Source of the DNA: Methylobacterium tardum | Lineage (GTDB): Bacteria; Pseudomonadota; Alphaproteobacteria; Rhizobiales; Beijerinckiaceae | Direction: 5' to 3' | Assembly (NCBI RefSeq): GCF_023546765.1 | Contig: NZ_CP097484.1 | Coordinates: forward strand, 5,318,501 to 5,382,500 | DNA length: 64,000 nucleotides | Shown here: in pieces, positions 1-8,400 of the stretch | Numbering within the stretch: the stretch's first letter is position 1 | How the letters are laid out: each line of letters begins with the position of its first letter | Notes under the pieces: generated by a model | What the model saw: the letters and a program-made list of their open reading frames with translations, nothing else | The model's database searches: none | Told to the model about the DNA's origin: nothing | Program-made: the position numbers and the translations under genes

Positions 1-639
1 GTCGATGCCGGGTCCGAGACGCTGGAGCGGAGCGTCGCCTACGGACCGGACGACCTGCTGAGCTACGCGCCGGTGACCCGGACGGCTCTGGAAACCGGTG
101 GTAGTGGCCGCCTCACGGTTTCCGACCTCTGCGCGGCCGCCCTCGAATGGAGCGACAACACCGCTGCGAACCTGCTGCTCGCGCGCCTCGGCGGCCCTAA
201 GGGCCTGACCGCGTGGCTGCGGAGCCTCGGCGATCCCCTCACCCGGCTCGACCGCACCGAGCCGACCCTGAACACCGCGATCCCCGACGATCCGCGCGAT
301 ACCACCACCCCGGAGGCCATGCGCGAAACCCTCGCGCGGATCCTGCTCGGGTCGGTGCTGGCCCCGCCGTCGCGCGCGCGGCTGGAGGGCTGGATGGCGG
401 CGTGCCAGACCGGCTTCAAGCGGCTCCGCGCCGGGCTGCCGCCGGACTGGCCGGTGGGCGACAAGACCGGCAGCGGCGACAACGGCACGGTGAACGACGT
501 CGCGATCCTGCGGCCGCCAGGGCGTGCGCCGGTGATCGCGACCGTGTACGTCACCGGCTCGGCAGCCCCCGCGGCGGCCTACGAGGCGGCCTTCGCGGAG
601 ATCGGCCGGCTCGTCGCCGCGCGGGCGGCCGGTGCGTGA
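1..639 (+). CDS. Class A beta-lactamase, 5' end outside the window
   Basis: Periplasmic serine beta-lactamase that hydrolyses the beta-lactam ring; the signal peptide and the catalytic S70-x-x-K motif lie before base 1. The reading frame is open from the first base. Visible class A signatures in order are S-D-N (in EWSDNTAANLL), E-x-x-L-N (in EPTLN, the general-base glutamate of the omega loop) and K-T-G (in DKTGSGDNGT). The C-terminus looks complete and ends at a TGA 13 bases before the next gene. Substrate range cannot be read from the sequence. The call is secure because three spaced motifs agree. Confidence 0.93.
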   Translation, partial: VDAGSETLERSVAYGPDDLLSYAPVTRTALETGGSGRLTVSDLCAAALEWSDNTAANLLLARLGGPKGLTAWLRSLGDPLTRLDRTEPTLNTAIPDDPRDTTTPEAMRETLARILLGSVLAPPSRARLEGWMAACQTGFKRLRAGLPPDWPVGDKTGSGDNGTVNDVAILRPPGRAPVIATVYVTGSAAPAAAYEAAFAEIGRLVAARAAGA

Positions 640-652
640 GACCGGACACATC

Positions 653-1165
653 ATGGCCAAGACAGCCGCGAAGACAGCCGCGAAGGCCCCAGCCAAGATC
701 ACACGTGCGACGCAGGCCCTCGACAAGGCCGGATACTGCTACAGTGTCCACACTTACGCTTACGATCCGGACGCGGCCCGCATCGGCCTCCAGGCCGCGG
801 AGGCGCTGGGCGTCGATCCCGGCCGGGTGCTGAAGACCCTGATGGCGGCGGTGGATGGACGCCCCGTCTGCCTGCTGGTGGCGTCCGACAAGGAAGTCGC
901 GATGAAGCGCGTCGCTGCCGCCTTCTCGGGCAAGGCCGCCGCGATGCTAAAGCCCGCCGATGCCGAGCGCCTGACCGGCTACCATGTCGGCGGGATCAGC
1001 CCGCTCGGCCAGAAACGGCCTTTCCCGACGGCGATCGATGCCGGCTCCCTCGGCGACGCAGGAGCCGAGATCCACGTCAACGGCGGCGGCCGCGGCCTCC
1101 AGATCCGCCTGACCGAGGGTGACCTCGTCGCGGCGCTGAACGCCCTGGTCGTCCCGCTCGCCTAG
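653..1165 (+). CDS. ybaK: YbaK/EbsC-family Cys-tRNA(Pro) deacylase
   Basis: Cytoplasmic editing enzyme that hydrolyses cysteine mischarged on tRNA-Pro. The 170-residue product has the YbaK core: a conserved lysine in RVLKTLM, the ligand pocket around LLVASDKEV, and the signature GYHVGGISPLGQK followed by an AEIHVNGGGRGLQI strand. An in-frame GTG at 632 would overlap the beta-lactamase stop; the ATG at 653 is preferred because it gives the usual family length plus a short Lys/Ala-rich N-terminal tail coded by an imperfect repeat (AAK units). It follows the beta-lactamase on the same strand. Confidence 0.92.
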   Translation: MAKTAAKTAAKAPAKITRATQALDKAGYCYSVHTYAYDPDAARIGLQAAEALGVDPGRVLKTLMAAVDGRPVCLLVASDKEVAMKRVAAAFSGKAAAMLKPADAERLTGYHVGGISPLGQKRPFPTAIDAGSLGDAGAEIHVNGGGRGLQIRLTEGDLVAALNALVVPLA

Positions 1166-1233
1166 CCGGGCCGGGTAAGGGCGCGTTTACCCTGTTCCTG
1201 CACGGTAGCGCCTTCCTGAGAGGTGGGACCGGC

Positions 1234-1590
1234 ATGCGGATCGTGGGGCGCGGGGTGATGGCGGCGCTCGGACTCGCCCTGCTGCCCGCTGGTCCCGGCG
1301 CGGCGGCGGATCTCGAGGTCCGCGGCGCCTACGAGTCCGGGGTGAGCGGCAGCCCGCGCTTCTTCCCGCGCAATGACGGGATCGATCGCCGGCCGGTCTA
1401 CGCCGTCCGGAGCCGGCCGGTGCCGGCGGGCTGCACGCCCCGTCGGGCAAAGGTGCCCACCAACGCGCCGGACGATCCGAGCTATGTCGGCTCGGAATAC
1501 GGCCTGTCGCATCCGAGCTATTACGGCTTTACGCCGCCGCCGGGCGTCGACGATCCCTTCGGCCGCTCGCTCCTGCCCTATTGTCCCTGA
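1234..1590 (+). CDS. Hypothetical secreted protein
   Basis: 118 residues. The N-terminus (MRIVGRGVMAALGLALLPAG, then an Ala-rich stretch) is a typical Sec signal peptide with probable cleavage near AAA-DL at about residue 25. The mature part is rich in Pro, Tyr and Gly, with two cysteines (one at the end of the chain, in YCP) that could form a disulfide. The ATG at 1234 follows a GAGAGG-like ribosome site. I do not recognise a family; function unknown. It is likely periplasmic or surface associated. Confidence 0.6.
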   Translation: MRIVGRGVMAALGLALLPAGPGAAADLEVRGAYESGVSGSPRFFPRNDGIDRRPVYAVRSRPVPAGCTPRRAKVPTNAPDDPSYVGSEYGLSHPSYYGFTPPPGVDDPFGRSLLPYCP

Positions 1591-1685
1591 CGGGGCGCGG
1601 CGCGGAGGCCCCGTCGCGCCGTTCCCGATTGCAACGCGATCGGAAACGGCTCTAGACCGGCGGCACCGCCCCCGGAGCCCGTCCC

Positions 1686-2534
1686 TTGCCCGAGTCGATC
1701 CCGCAGCGTTTCAGCGATCTCACCGCCCTGCGCGGCTGCGTGGCGGGGTGGCGCGCGGCGGGTGAGCGCGTCGTCCTGATCCCCACGATGGGCGCCCTGC
1801 ACGAGGGCCATCTCGCCCTGGTGGCGGAGGCCCGGAAGCTCGGGCAGCGCATCGTGGCGAGCATCTTCGTCAACCCGACGCAGTTCGGCCCCAACGAGGA
1901 TTTCGCCCGCTATCCGCGGGACGTGGAATCCGACCTGGCCCTCCTCGGTCGGGCGGGGGCCGATGCCGCCTGGACGCCCGACGTGCCGACCATGTACCCG
2001 CCGGGCTTCGCCACGCGGATCGAGGTCGGGGCTCTGTCCGAGGGGCTGTGCGGCCCGTTCCGGCCGGGTCATTTCGCCGGGGTCGCCACCGTGGTTACCA
2101 AGCTCCTGAACCAGGTCCGGCCGGACGTCGCTTTGTTCGGCGAGAAGGATTTCCAGCAGCTCCGGGTGATCCAGCAGGCGGTGGCCGATCTCGATCTCGC
2201 GGTGGAGATCCGCGGCGTGCCGACCGTGCGGGAGCCGGACGGCCTCGCGCTGTCGTCGCGCAACCGCTACCTCTCGCCCGAGGAGCGGGCGATCGCGCCG
2301 AGACTCCACGCCGTGCTGACCGAGATCGCGGCCGCCTCGCGCAACGGCACCCCGGTGGCCGGCCGGATCGCCGCCGGACGGGCCGCGCTGGAAGTTGCGG
2401 GCTTCCGGGTTCAGTACCTCGCCGTCTGCGACGCCCGGACTCTGGCGCCGGTGGAGCGGGTCGACGGCCCGGCGCGCGTCCTCGCCGCCGCCTTCCTCGG
2501 CCGGACCCGGCTGATCGACAATCTCGCCGTGTAG
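1686..2534 (+). CDS. panC: Pantothenate synthetase
   Basis: ATP-dependent condensation of pantoate and beta-alanine to pantothenate, the last step of vitamin B5 synthesis, in the cytosol. The 282-residue length is normal. Family motifs are present: PTMGALHEGHLALV (nucleotide-binding HxGH), FVNPTQFGPNEDFARYPR, GPFRPGHFAGVATVV, LFGEKDFQQL and the KMSKS-like SSRNRYLS loop. The start is a TTG at 1686; no in-frame ATG lies close upstream, and later methionines would remove the HxGH motif. panB is not adjacent. A palindromic repeat follows the stop. Confidence 0.96.
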   Translation: MPESIPQRFSDLTALRGCVAGWRAAGERVVLIPTMGALHEGHLALVAEARKLGQRIVASIFVNPTQFGPNEDFARYPRDVESDLALLGRAGADAAWTPDVPTMYPPGFATRIEVGALSEGLCGPFRPGHFAGVATVVTKLLNQVRPDVALFGEKDFQQLRVIQQAVADLDLAVEIRGVPTVREPDGLALSSRNRYLSPEERAIAPRLHAVLTEIAAASRNGTPVAGRIAAGRAALEVAGFRVQYLAVCDARTLAPVERVDGPARVLAAAFLGRTRLIDNLAV

Positions 2535-2608
2535 GTCCGTTTTCGATCCCGTCGACGGCGGGACGCGGGTCGTCGCGGGAGGGCAGGACATCGTCATCCC
2601 ACCCGCGC

Positions 2609-2722
2609 CCTCATCCTGAGGTGCCGAAGCGCAGCGGAGGCCTCGAAGGAGGGCTCAAGATGCCCTTGCGATTCCTGGAGCCCTCCTTCGAGGCCCGCTT
2701 CGCGGTCTTCTCAGGATGAGGG
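2609..2722. repeat. Palindromic intergenic repeat, family A, copy 1
   Basis: About 114 bp with long arms: begins CTCATCCTGAGGTGCCG, continues into AGGCCTCGAAGGAGGGCT, and returns as AGCCCTCCTTCGAGGC and CTCAGGATGAG. It lies between the convergent panC and the receiver-domain gene, where the folded RNA could act as a bidirectional terminator. Other copies are at 12872, 28628 and 35882, with partial ones at 31577 and 45110. Confidence 0.85.
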
Positions 2723-2774
2723 GAAGGATGGGAAGAGGCCGGTTGCCGCGGCCCTCGCCCTGCCCTGGGCCGCC

Positions 2775-3161
2775 CTACGCCGGCGCGGGTGTGCCCGCGA
2801 GCAGGCGCCCGAGTTCCCGAAGGACCGCGGGGGGCTCGAACGGCTTCTCCAAGCGGCGCACCGCGGCGTAGCGTTCGGGCAGGGCGGCCTGATCGTAGCC
2901 GGTGGCGAACACGAACGGCACGCCGCGCGCCGTCAGCAGGTCCGCGACTGGATAGACCATCTCGCCGCACAGGTTCACGTCGAGGATCGCCGCCTCGGGC
3001 GCCGCCTCGGTTCGGAGCAGGGCGAGGGCGCCATCGACAGACGCGACCGGCCCGAGCACGGTGGCCCCGGCATTCCGCAGCGCTTCCTCCAGCTCCTCCG
3101 CGATGAAGTACTCGTCCTCGACCGCCAGGACGCGGCGGCGGGAGAGTGACCCGGCAGACAT
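2775..3161 (-). CDS. Single-domain response regulator (receiver only)
   Basis: 128-residue CheY-like receiver with no output domain. Acidic pocket VEDEYF, phospho-acceptor Asp in AILDVNL, the switch region FATGYD and the conserved Lys in RLEKPFEP are all present, so it should be phosphorylatable. Similar stand-alone receivers in Hyphomicrobiales work with HWE-type histidine kinases, but no kinase is adjacent. The ATG at 3161 is chosen over a GTG two codons upstream. The partner and output are unknown. Confidence 0.88.
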   Translation of the reverse strand: MSAGSLSRRRVLAVEDEYFIAEELEEALRNAGATVLGPVASVDGALALLRTEAAPEAAILDVNLCGEMVYPVADLLTARGVPFVFATGYDQAALPERYAAVRRLEKPFEPPAVLRELGRLLAGTPAPA

Positions 3162-3464
3162 CGGCACGACCCTTCCAGGCCTGCAGGTCCGGAGCAGGCC
3201 GCGCGAAGGTGCCGCAAATGCGGTCGGCTTCCATCACGTAGGTTGCTCTGGCCCGGATCGGTCCGCAATCGACCGTTGATCCATCGTGCCACGGGCGCCC
3301 AATCACCGGTCTGCGCGCCTTCAGCGTCCCCGTGCTGCGGGCCGGCGCCAGAGCGCCGCCCCCGGGAACTGCATCGTGGCAGCCGGGTCACGCCCCCGGC
3401 GTTTTTACGGTTTGCTATCCCACGCTGTTGGCGCTGCCGGGCCGACCTGCTCTCTGCTGGCCCC
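3162..3464. other. Intergenic region between divergent regulator and porin genes
   Basis: About 300 bases separating two divergently transcribed genes, so it should hold both promoters. I see no clear sigma-70 boxes, repeats or small gene. The porin frame is open through most of this stretch, but that part has no signal peptide and no family similarity, so it is treated as non-coding. Confidence 0.4.
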
Positions 3465-4751
3465 GTGATCGGATCGCGCCCCGCCCAGGCCTTCCTGGCC
3501 GCCTCCCTCGCCTGCGCGACCCCCGCCTGCGCCGGGGACGACGCGTTCGAGGGCATGGCCGGCCCCTACGGAGAGCGCCTGCGCTACGACGAGAAGGGGC
3601 TGACCCTCACGTTTCCCGATCCCGAAGTGACGCTGAATATCGGCGGCCGGCTCCACCTCGACGCCGGCACGGCCGGCTTCAGCCGGCCCGGCCTGCCCGA
3701 AGCCTTTCCCGACAAGGTCGCCGTGCGCCGCGCCTGGATCGAGCCGACGCTGACCATCGGCAAGGACTGGGTGATCGCCTTCCAGTACGATTTCAGCGAT
3801 CCGCAACTGCCGATCAACGATGCCTTCGTGGCCTGGAAGGGGCTGCCGGACACGATCCTGACCCTCGGCAACATGAAGGTGCCGTTCAGCCTGGAATGGC
3901 TGCAGAGCAACAACGACACGCTGTTTACCGAGCGCTCGCTCGCCAACGCCTTCGTGCCGGACCGCCGCTTCGGCTTCGCGGTCGGGCATCACGGGCAGGC
4001 CTGGACCGCCGTGGCCGGCGTGTTCGGCAACGCCGCCAGCAACGGCATCGGCGGGGACGGCGTCGCGGCCGCGGGGCGGGCGACCGTGGCGCCGATCCTG
4101 ACGGATGACGAGACCCTGCATTTCGGGCTCGCCGGGATCTATCGCCGCCGATCCCGGAGCGACGACGATTTCAGCTTCTCGACCCAAGCGGAGGCGTCGC
4201 TGTTCGCGCGCCCGTTCGCCGATACCGGCGACCTGCCCGACGTGGCGCGCGTCTCGCGGCTCGGCGCGGAATTCGCCTATCGCAACGGCCCGTTCCTGGT
4301 CCAGGCCGAGTACATCCGGGCCGAGATCGAGCGCTTCGCGGGACCCGGCGGATCGCCGCCGGCGCGGGCCTTCCAGGGCGGCTACATCGAGGCGGCCCTC
4401 GTGCTGAACGGGGAGGGCCGCCGCTATGCCCTGACGCCGAATGGCGGCACCACCTACGCCACCTTCAAGGGTGTGGCCGTGCCGGAGGGGCAGCGGGTCT
4501 CGCGGGGCGGGATCGGCGTGTTCGAGGTGGCCGCCCGCTTCAGCGCCATCGACCTCGGCGACCGCGGCCTGCGCGGCGGCTTGGAGCGGGATGTCACCCT
4601 CGGCCTGAGCTGGTACCCGGAACCGAATCTCCGCCTCATCGCCAACTACATCCACGGCCGCGTACGGCCCGGCGCGGCGCAGTCCGACACACTCGGCACC
4701 GCGCCGTTCTCGGTCGACACGGTCATCGGGCGCCTGCAGATCTACTGGTGA
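3465..4751 (+). CDS. OprP/OprO-type outer-membrane porin
   Basis: 428 residues of the phosphate-selective porin O/P family, a 16-stranded outer-membrane channel, often for phosphate or polyphosphate. A GTG start at 3465 places a good signal peptide (SRPAQAFLAASLACATPACAG) at the N-terminus, although the frame stays open upstream to 3243. Family features: LNIGGRLHLDAG near the N-terminus, VRRAWIEPTLTIGKDW, FQYDF, the TLGNMKVPFSLEWLQSNND block, FVPDRRFGF, and a C-terminal strand ending LQIYW with the aromatic residue needed for barrel assembly. True substrate is not deducible. Confidence 0.85.
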   Translation: MIGSRPAQAFLAASLACATPACAGDDAFEGMAGPYGERLRYDEKGLTLTFPDPEVTLNIGGRLHLDAGTAGFSRPGLPEAFPDKVAVRRAWIEPTLTIGKDWVIAFQYDFSDPQLPINDAFVAWKGLPDTILTLGNMKVPFSLEWLQSNNDTLFTERSLANAFVPDRRFGFAVGHHGQAWTAVAGVFGNAASNGIGGDGVAAAGRATVAPILTDDETLHFGLAGIYRRRSRSDDDFSFSTQAEASLFARPFADTGDLPDVARVSRLGAEFAYRNGPFLVQAEYIRAEIERFAGPGGSPPARAFQGGYIEAALVLNGEGRRYALTPNGGTTYATFKGVAVPEGQRVSRGGIGVFEVAARFSAIDLGDRGLRGGLERDVTLGLSWYPEPNLRLIANYIHGRVRPGAAQSDTLGTAPFSVDTVIGRLQIYW

Positions 4752-4763
4752 GGCCGCGCCGGC

Positions 4764-4856
4764 CGTCCTTGCGGGCGGCGCGAAGCCATCCAGGGTCGCG
4801 CGACCTCCGGAGGAATCCTGCTGCCCCGGATCGCTTCGCTGCGCGCGCGATGACGG
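4764..4856. repeat. Palindromic intergenic repeat, family B, copy 1
   Basis: Imperfect inverted repeat of about 93 bp: left arm GTCCTTGCGGGCGGCGCGAA then GCCATCC, right arm GGATCGCTTCGCTGCGCGCG then CGATGACGG. A second copy lies at 47320-47413. It sits between the convergent porin and EAL-protein genes and may end transcription on both strands. Confidence 0.7.
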
Positions 4857-4896
4857 ATGCGGACACCCCACCCGACGCCTGCACTCGGAAACCGGA

Positions 4897-6348
4897 TCAG
4901 ACGGCGCGGCGCAGGACCGACCGGAAGGAGCGCCGCTCCGGTTCCGGCTCGGGGGGCGGCACGGGGGCGTCGGAGGGCGTCGCCAGAACTTCGGCGCGGA
5001 CGGGTCGCGGCGTCGCGAAGGCCGAGCCCTGCGCGAACGGCACGTCGAGGTCGATCAGGTCGGGCACATCCGCCTCGTCGCCGATCTCCGTGGCGACCAG
5101 CCGGATGCCGGCGCGCGCGAGGGCCGGCGCGGTATCCTCGACGGCGATGTCGGCGAGGCGGTCCCGCTCGGAGGCCGGGCGCAGCAGCATCTCCGCCGGA
5201 ACCTTGACCTGGCCGATGCCGAGCGCGGCCAGCTCCGCCGCGTCGAAGCGGAGGTCGTCCGGGCGGTCGAGGCTGAAGCCGATCCGGCCGCGCAGGGGCG
5301 CCAGCAGGCTCCGCTGACCGGCATCGAGGCCGCGCCAGCTCGCCTGCGGCAGGCCGATCACCAGCCCCGCCAGGGCGGGATCGTCCGCCGCCATGCGGGC
5401 CAGTTCGCGCATCAGGCCGGGCTCGAACAGCGACAGCGGCGACAGGCCGTAGGTCAGCATGGTCTCGCTGCCCCGCCGGGCGAGGTGACGGGTCACGATG
5501 GCGGCCCGCTGCAGCATGCGGCGGTCGAGCTCGGTGGTGCGCCCGTGGCGCTCCAGCACCGGAAGGAACGTTTCGGGCTCGGTCGACACACCGCCGACCC
5601 GCAGCCGGGCCAGCGCCTCGTAGGCCACGACCTTGCGCTGGGGCAGCGTGACGACCGGCTGGAGATGGATCTCCAGCCCCTCCCCCTCGAAGGCCCGGAT
5701 GATCTCGGCCTCCTCCTCGGGCTCCCGGGCCGGCCGGGGCGGGATCGGCCGCGGCGGAAGAGGGAGTGGCGGGATCGGTCGCATCGTGGGCGATGCCGGC
5801 AGGACCGGCCGGGTGGCCACGACGGGCGGCGCCTCGGGCGCGGCAGCCTGCGGGCGGGATGAGAGGATCGGCTCCGGCGCGGGCGCGGCCAGCTCGGCCC
5901 GGATCTCGGCCCGAATTTCGGACCGCAAATCCGGCGCCGCGACCGGCCGGGCGTTGAGGCGGGCGATCTCGGCATCCTGCGCGGTCACCACCCCGGTGAG
6001 GTCCCGGACGATCCCGCTCAGGAGGCCGAACTCGACGGTGAGTTCCTCGATCTGCGCCCGGAGCGCTGCCTCGGCGGCTTCGGGCTGCGGCTGCGCGGCG
6101 GCGGTGGCGGCGCCGGTCTCGACCTTGAGCAGGCGGCGGGACAGCAGGTCGACCTCGCCGGACAGCTTCTCGCAGCGCGCCTTCAGGACCGCGATGCGGG
6201 TCAGGGCGAGGCCTGCGACCCCGGCGGCCAGGACACCGAGCGTCAGGGCACTCCAGAGCGGCAGGAACACGGCGAGCGGCCCGAACACGACGAGCCCGAG
6301 AAGGCCGACCGTCAACAGCCCCGCGTACCGGCCGAGGACCGGGACCAT
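4897..6348 (-). CDS. Membrane-anchored degenerate EAL-domain protein, TipF-like
   Basis: 483 residues from the ATG at 6348 (a GTG at 6372 is in frame). Layout: two hydrophobic segments in the first 55 residues, a coiled coil to about residue 130, a Pro/Ala-rich linker, then a C-terminal EAL domain. EAL marks are YEALARLR (normally E-x-L-x-R), an IGFSLDRPDDL segment where the metal-binding DDFGTG should be, and a QG-x-x-F-x-x-P-like AQGSAFATP. With the paired aspartates altered, c-di-GMP hydrolysis is unlikely; binding is possible. The TM, coiled-coil and EAL order matches Caulobacter TipF, a c-di-GMP-binding polar flagellar factor. No flagellar genes are nearby. Confidence 0.78.
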   Translation of the reverse strand: MVPVLGRYAGLLTVGLLGLVVFGPLAVFLPLWSALTLGVLAAGVAGLALTRIAVLKARCEKLSGEVDLLSRRLLKVETGAATAAAQPQPEAAEAALRAQIEELTVEFGLLSGIVRDLTGVVTAQDAEIARLNARPVAAPDLRSEIRAEIRAELAAPAPEPILSSRPQAAAPEAPPVVATRPVLPASPTMRPIPPLPLPPRPIPPRPAREPEEEAEIIRAFEGEGLEIHLQPVVTLPQRKVVAYEALARLRVGGVSTEPETFLPVLERHGRTTELDRRMLQRAAIVTRHLARRGSETMLTYGLSPLSLFEPGLMRELARMAADDPALAGLVIGLPQASWRGLDAGQRSLLAPLRGRIGFSLDRPDDLRFDAAELAALGIGQVKVPAEMLLRPASERDRLADIAVEDTAPALARAGIRLVATEIGDEADVPDLIDLDVPFAQGSAFATPRPVRAEVLATPSDAPVPPPEPEPERRSFRSVLRRAV

Positions 6349-6627
6349 CGTCTCAACACCCGCCAGGGTCACGCACCGGTCGCTGGGGGAGATCCCGCGC
6401 GAAACCCCGCCGGGCGAGAACCGCTCGCCGAATCTTTGGCGCCGCGCGGCCGGGGCGGCAAGGCCGTGCGCGTCCTGCTGCGGCGCGCAAGGTGTGAATT
6501 CCGGGTGGTGTGACGCCCGCGCCCGCTGGAACGTTGCGGAATCGTCACGGCCGACCCGATTGCGAGGCGTTCCGGGGAGGGTTGCGCGGCTTGCGAATGC
6601 GGAGGGGATGAAAAGGCGCCATAAAGC

Positions 6628-7506
6628 GTGGCCATGACGTCAGTCTCTTCCCGTCCCTCTCGAATCCGCGCCGTCCTCGGCGCCGCCGCGCTCGTCGCCG
6701 CCAGCGTTCCGACGGCGTCGCGCGCCGCCGATCTCGGCGCGGTGCTGCCGCGCGCCACGCCGACCTTCGCGATGGTCGATCCCAGCACCTGGATCGTGAC
6801 GGTGAGCGGCTCGATCCAGGCCGTGCCGCGCTATCCTGGCGCGAGCGACTACACGGCGGTGGGTTATCCCTCGATCGACATCCGGCGGGTCGGGGAGCCG
6901 CGCCGCTTCTCGGCGCCCGACGACGGATTCAGCCTGTCCCTCTACGACAGCGAGACCTTCCGGATCGGTCCGACCGCCCGCTTCGTGCCGGGCCGCTACT
7001 ACGGCGACGACCGGCGCCACCTGTTCGGCTTCCGCGACGCGCGCTTCGCGGTCGAGCCGGGGGTGTTCGCGGAATTCTACCCGGTCTCCTTCATCCGCAC
7101 CCGCGCCGAGATCCGGCAGGGCATCTACGGACATCATGGCACGGTCGGCTCGGTGGCGGCCGACTATCTGATACCGGTCGACAAGCTCCTGTTCTCGATC
7201 GGGCCGCGCTTCAACATCGGCGATGCCAGCTTCGCCCGGAAGTATTTCGGCGTGTCTCCGACCGAGGCGGCGCTCAACGGCCGCGTCACCCCCTACGATC
7301 CGGACAGCTTCTACTCGGCGGGCGCCCTCGGCGCCGTGACCTACACGCCGAACGAGACCTGGGCTTACACCGCCTATGCCGGCTACACCCGGATCCTGGG
7401 CGTGTCCGGCGACAGCCCGCTGGTGCGCCGTCCCTTCGGCAACCCGAATCAGTATCAGTTCGGCCTGCGGATCGATTACGCGTTCCGGATGCCGGCCCTG
7501 TTCTGA
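6628..7506 (+). CDS. MipA/OmpV-family outer-membrane protein
   Basis: 292 residues. A signal peptide (AVLGAAALVAASVPTASRAAD) is followed by a beta-barrel with alternating aromatic and charged residues, typical of the MltA-interacting/OmpV family. Supporting segments are VPRYPGASDYTAVGYPSIDIRR near the mature N-terminus, GFSLSLYDSETFRIGPTARFVPGR, and a C-terminal FGLRIDYAF strand. The GTG at 6628 and an ATG at 6634 are both possible starts. The family is linked to murein-hydrolase scaffolding or outer-membrane stress; the exact role here is unknown. Confidence 0.82.
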   Translation: MAMTSVSSRPSRIRAVLGAAALVAASVPTASRAADLGAVLPRATPTFAMVDPSTWIVTVSGSIQAVPRYPGASDYTAVGYPSIDIRRVGEPRRFSAPDDGFSLSLYDSETFRIGPTARFVPGRYYGDDRRHLFGFRDARFAVEPGVFAEFYPVSFIRTRAEIRQGIYGHHGTVGSVAADYLIPVDKLLFSIGPRFNIGDASFARKYFGVSPTEAALNGRVTPYDPDSFYSAGALGAVTYTPNETWAYTAYAGYTRILGVSGDSPLVRRPFGNPNQYQFGLRIDYAFRMPALF

Positions 7507-7571
7507 GCCGCCCGCCTTGCGCGGGGCGGATCCGGTCCCGACATCCCGGGGCCGGCTTCTCGGAGGACGCG

Positions 7572-7793
7572 ATGGACGCGACGCACACGGATCTGCTGAT
7601 GCGGGTCGAGGGCATGACCTGCGACGGCTGCGCCGCGGCGGTGACCCGAACGGTCCAGCGCCTCGATCCCGCGGCCGAGGTTCAGGTCGACCGCGCGACC
7701 GGGCAGGTGGCGATCCGCACCGACGCGCAGGCCTTGGTGGTCGCCGAGGCCCTGACCAAGGCGGGCTACACGGCCACCGCGATGACCGGCTGA
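7572..7793 (+). CDS. Heavy-metal-associated (HMA) domain protein, CopZ-like
   Basis: 73-residue single HMA domain, a soluble copper or other soft-metal chaperone. The metal site GMTCDGCAAAV carries the two cysteines of the GMTCxxC motif at about residues 16 and 19, and the fold's second half ends with AEALTKAGYTATAM. No P-type ATPase or CueR-type regulator is adjacent, so the partner pump is elsewhere. A GGAGG site (GGAGGACGCG) precedes the ATG at 7572. Confidence 0.9.
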   Translation: MDATHTDLLMRVEGMTCDGCAAAVTRTVQRLDPAAEVQVDRATGQVAIRTDAQALVVAEALTKAGYTATAMTG

Positions 7794-7854
7794 GCCGGCT
7801 CTGGCAGCGGCCCGAGGCTTGAGCTTGAAGCTTGGCCTCCGGCCGCTGTGGGTC

Positions 7855-8004
7855 TCAGGAGCGGGTCAGGAACATCCCGGTCAGCAGCAGGGCGAAGCCC
7901 GCGAGGCCGAACAGGCCTTCCTTGCGCTTGGTGCTGTCGAGGAAATGGGCGGCGGCGCCGGCCGCGCAACAGACGGCACCCAGGCCGATCGTCAGCGACG
8001 ACAT
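7855..8004 (-). CDS. Small two-segment membrane protein (49 residues)
   Basis: Too short for routine ORF calling. Translated by hand: an N-terminal hydrophobic stretch (SSLTIGLGAVCCAAGAAAHF), a short Lys/Arg-rich turn (DSTKRKEG), then a second hydrophobic segment (LFGLAGFALLLTGMFLTRS). This is a helical hairpin that follows the positive-inside rule in the loop. A strong ribosome site (GAGGAGAGA) lies 6 to 14 bases upstream of the ATG. It converges on the HMA gene. Function unknown. Confidence 0.6.
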   Translation of the reverse strand: MSSLTIGLGAVCCAAGAAAHFLDSTKRKEGLFGLAGFALLLTGMFLTRS

Positions 8005-8400
8005 CTCGATCTCTCCTCACCGCGCGTCGCTCCGCGACGCAGCGAAACAATCCCCCGCGTGGGCCTGACGGACGCCGTTGTCCGTTCAGGATTCCGTGAC
8101 GGCCAAGACTTGCACGGCCCGGACGCACTGGCAAGGGCGGCCGGAACAGTCCTCACCGGCCAGGCCGAAGTATAGCATCGCCGCGGGATAGAGACGGGCG
8201 GCGCGCAGGCTCGGAATACTGTACTGCCGTATGGCCGGTCCGCGCGATCCCGGCCCGGCCGGGCGGACCGCGGCGGGCGGACGGCGCGACGCGTTGACCG
8301 GCGCGTCCGCGCGCGCTTAGACCGGCCCGACCGGCCCGACCTGGGCCCCTCCCGTGCGGACGACGCGGCGGGACTTCAGCGAAAGGCCGCGCGTCACCCG
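8005..8400. other. Intergenic region upstream of mnmG
   Basis: 396 bases between the small membrane-protein gene and mnmG, very GC rich. It includes a short tandem GACCGGCCC repeat at about 8321-8338 and TTGACC at about 8293, which might be a -35 element for the mnmG operon. I see no gene. Confidence 0.35.
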
